DNA of 6,578 bases from Hyphomicrobiales bacterium (GTDB taxonomy: Bacteria; Pseudomonadota; Alphaproteobacteria; Rhizobiales; Beijerinckiaceae), in assembly GCA_003567055.1 (NCBI GenBank), contig PXAW01000539.1, positions 1-6,578 of the forward strand. Reading direction: 5' to 3'. The translations under genes were made by a program, and so were the position numbers. How positions within the stretch are numbered: position 1 is the first letter of the stretch; the number at the start of each line of letters is the position of its first letter. The notes below the pieces were generated by a model. The model saw only the letters and a list, made by a program, of their open reading frames with translations. It was not told the DNA's origin and ran no database searches. Of this stretch, positions 6,352 through 6,578 are shown in pieces.

Positions 6352-6578
6352 TCAGCGCGAATCCGGCTCGAGCTCGACCCAGCCGTTACTGGTCAGGACC
6401 GGGAGTTCCGGGTGAAAGGCCTGGACGACGAAGGCGAAGGTGATGTCGTGGACGAGCGGCGCGTCGTCTCCGGCGTTGCGCACTTCGATCGCACCGACCT
6501 CGCGGCCATCGGCGATGCTGGCGCTGTCGAGGACCGAAGCCACGCCGGCGCTCCAGGTCAGACGCGTATCGTCGACGA
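6352..6578 (-). CDS. C-terminal part of an unidentified protein (possibly DUF3179-like), cut by window edge
   Basis: Reading leftwards from the right edge, the frame is open to the window end and stops at TGA (complement of 6352-6354). The 75 visible residues begin VDDTRLTWSAG, continue through LDSASIADGREVGAIEVRN and VHDITFAFVVQAFHPELPV, and end in EPDSR. A GTG at 6543 could be read as a start but gives only 63 residues, and the frame continues with natural composition upstream, so this is taken as the tail of a longer gene. The pattern of dGR-VG-v-V followed by a VHD-TFAF-AFHP stretch recalls, from memory only, tails of alphaproteobacterial DUF3179 proteins. Treat that as a lead, not an identification. 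It converges on the transpeptidase gene with a 109-base gap, and no terminator of its own is visible on the - strand. Confidence 0.6.
   Translation of the reverse strand, partial: VDDTRLTWSAGVASVLDSASIADGREVGAIEVRNAGDDAPLVHDITFAFVVQAFHPELPVLTSNGWVELEPDSR

Overview
The window is GC-rich DNA (high G/C at third codon positions, dense coding, long empty antisense frames). It is most likely from an alphaproteobacterium, probably of the Hyphomicrobiales; that placement is inferred from gene content and codon style, not proven. There are four well supported genes on the + strand, one partial gene on the - strand at the right edge, and short intergenic stretches. No gene-free gap exceeds about 260 bases. 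No tRNA, rRNA, CRISPR array, insertion sequence or integrase was seen.

Bases 1-4701 hold the three-gene NAGGN osmoprotectant cluster. It consists of an asparagine-synthase-like amidotransferase (asnO type, 5' end cut off by the window), a fused GNAT acetyltransferase/ATP-grasp dipeptide synthetase (ngg), and an M42-family metallopeptidase. By established family knowledge, Ngg acetylates glutamine and joins it to a second glutamine, and AsnO amidates the product to N-acetylglutaminylglutamine amide, a compatible solute made under osmotic stress. The peptidase co-occurs with them and may trim or recycle the dipeptide, but its reaction is not established. ngg and the peptidase gene overlap by 13 bases. 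asnO and ngg are separated by 153 bases holding a tandem 20-base duplication and a GC-rich palindrome of repetitive-element type.

Bases 4702-4961 contain a possible 37-codon reading frame and then the promoter/leader region of the next gene. That gene (4962-6242) encodes an exported L,D-transpeptidase with a signal peptide, a peptidoglycan-binding domain and a YkuD catalytic domain. It remodels cell-wall cross-links and probably belongs to a separate transcription unit. It ends at a clear intrinsic terminator (6304-6333) preceded by a second large hairpin.

A convergent - strand gene enters from the right edge (6578 to 6352). Only its last 75 residues are visible and its identity is uncertain.

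The main biology is a known though little-studied osmoprotectant pathway next to a wall-remodelling enzyme. I found no convincing undescribed system. The items worth a second look are the repeat between asnO and ngg, the unexplained role of the peptidase, the small frame after it, and the alternative hairpins flanking the transpeptidase gene.
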